Assembly (NCBI GenBank): GCA_036399835.1
Contig: DASWMI010000155.1
Location: 1 to 13,152 of the forward strand
Reading direction: 5' to 3'
From: DASYML01 sp036399835
GTDB lineage: Bacteria; Acidobacteriota; Blastocatellia; Pyrinomonadales; Pyrinomonadaceae
DNA: 13,152 nt
The position numbers and the translations under genes were made by a program. Shown here piece by piece: positions 12,675-13,152 of this stretch. How positions within the stretch are numbered: position 1 is the first letter of the stretch; every line of letters begins with the position of its first letter. A model generated the notes under the pieces. That model made no database searches, was not told the DNA's origin, and saw only the letters and a program-made list of their open reading frames with translations.

Positions 12675-13152
12675 GGTGGACTGTACCGCAGCAATCGCAT
12701 TTTGATAACACCCCGAGATATGGCTTTGACTTGAAATGTCTATATTGAGGTCACTCACCAATCCGTCTTCTAAACCATAAATCCACCCGTGCACCGTTAA
12801 CTCCTGCCCGTTCTCCCAGGCCTGCTCCACTATCGTCGTTCGACAGACATTAACGACTTGCTCTATCACGTTTAACTCGCAAAGCCTACGCGCGCGCCGT
12901 GCCTCATCGTCAAACTCGGAAACCAAACCTCTATGTTTCTGAATCACATCCTGCACATGCCGCAACCAGTTGTCTATGAGACCGAGTTTGCTGTTGGAGA
13001 GGGCCGCTTGGACTCCCCCGCAACTATAATGGCCGCACACAATGATATGCTTTACTTGAAGAACCTCGACAGCAAATTGAATCACGGATAAACAGTTCAG
13101 GTCCGTATGGACCACTAGATTCGCCACGTTACGGTGAACGAACATTTCTCCC
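12672..13152 (-). CDS. can: Beta-carbonic anhydrase, Can-type, 5' end outside window
   Basis: This zinc enzyme interconverts CO2 and bicarbonate in the cytoplasm. The visible 159 residues read GEMFVHRNVAN from the window edge, so the ATG at 13145 is internal and the first part, with the CxDSR zinc-Cys and Asp, is cut off. The remaining zinc ligands are His and Cys in CGHYSCGGV. TDLNCLSVIQFAVEVL, CELNVIEQV and HGWIYGLEDGL follow E. coli Can (YadF) closely along the whole length. The length fits the C-terminal three quarters of a 210-220 residue protein. Its TGA stop overlaps the R'' core of the following attC, so it is the 3' end of a cassette whose start lies beyond 13152. I use the symbol by resemblance; it may be an extra copy rather than the housekeeping gene. 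Confidence 0.92.
   Translation of the reverse strand, partial: GEMFVHRNVANLVVHTDLNCLSVIQFAVEVLQVKHIIVCGHYSCGGVQAALSNSKLGLIDNWLRHVQDVIQKHRGLVSEFDDEARRARRLCELNVIEQVVNVCRTTIVEQAWENGQELTVHGWIYGLEDGLVSDLNIDISSQSHISGCYQNAIAAVQST

Larger units (their letters stand above)
3270..13152 (-). mobile_element. Integron gene-cassette array (integrase not in window)
   Basis: Most genes run on the - strand as one-gene or two-gene units, and several are followed immediately by an attC-like site with R'' (RYYYAAC), a TTCAACC-type L'' box, an imperfect palindrome and R' (GTTRRRY). Three cassettes have exactly complementary R' and R'' cores at their two ends. Stop codons of the carbonic anhydrase, 170-residue and AP2 genes fall inside or beside R'', a common cassette layout. 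From orientation the attI site and IntI gene would be to the right of 13152. The left limit is the half-site at 3270-3296. The block from about 4.9 to 10.5 kb has few clear sites and may include degraded cassettes or non-cassette insertions. If no integrase is linked, this would be an integrase-less attC cluster. Confidence 0.78.

Noticed and set aside
12672..13145. Carbonic anhydrase as a truncated pseudogene starting at the ATG at 13145
   Set aside because: The frame continues as Gly-Glu to the window edge, as in intact Can-type enzymes, so the loss is only the window limit.
1..13152. Transposase, IS ends, prophage genes or an integron integrase
   Set aside because: No protein in any frame shows such motifs, and no IS-like terminal inverted repeats were seen.

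Overview
The window joins an ordinary chromosomal segment (about 1-3260) to what reads as part of an integron gene-cassette array (about 3270-13152). Protein styles suggest a soil-type Acidobacteriota, possibly Blastocatellia: the lipoprotein and Cys-Cys secreted families, a PilZ protein, and AT-rich palindromes made of short tandem words between genes. This placement is inference from style; there is no rRNA or marker gene in the window.

Left part, all on the + strand: a 3-hydroxyacyl-CoA dehydrogenase cut by the window edge, a PilZ-domain protein, a RidA-family protein that lacks the usual catalytic Arg, an enoyl-CoA hydratase with both catalytic Glu, a 71-residue membrane protein, and tRNA-Ala(GGC) followed by a 17-bp terminator hairpin. 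The dehydrogenase and hydratase catalyse consecutive steps of beta-oxidation or short-chain acyl-CoA metabolism. Three of the spacers hold AT-rich inverted or tandem repeats.

Right part, mostly on the - strand: on that strand it reads, from 13152 down to 3270, a Can-type beta-carbonic anhydrase, a DinB-family protein, a gamma-glutamylcyclotransferase-like protein, a secreted propeller-like protein, an FAD monooxygenase, an SDR dehydrogenase, an alpha/beta hydrolase, two small membrane proteins and a tandem AP2-domain protein. Several of these genes are followed directly by attC-like sites, with an R'' core of type RYYYAAC, a TTCAACC-type L'' box, an imperfect palindrome, an L' box and an R' core of type GTTRRRY. 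For three cassettes the R' core before the gene is the exact reverse complement of the R'' core after it (GTTGGAT/ATCCAAC, GTGAGGC/GCCTCAC, GTTAGAT/ATCTAAC), as expected if each cassette was once a circle. No integrase is present; from gene orientation it would lie beyond 13152.

Two genes inside the array (a lipoprotein at 6424 and a secreted Cys-Cys protein at 8125) run on the opposite strand and each has its own strong intrinsic terminator. Half-sites and attC remnants around 3270, 6370, 6951, 8741 and 10465 suggest a partly degraded or rearranged array between 4.9 and 10.5 kb.
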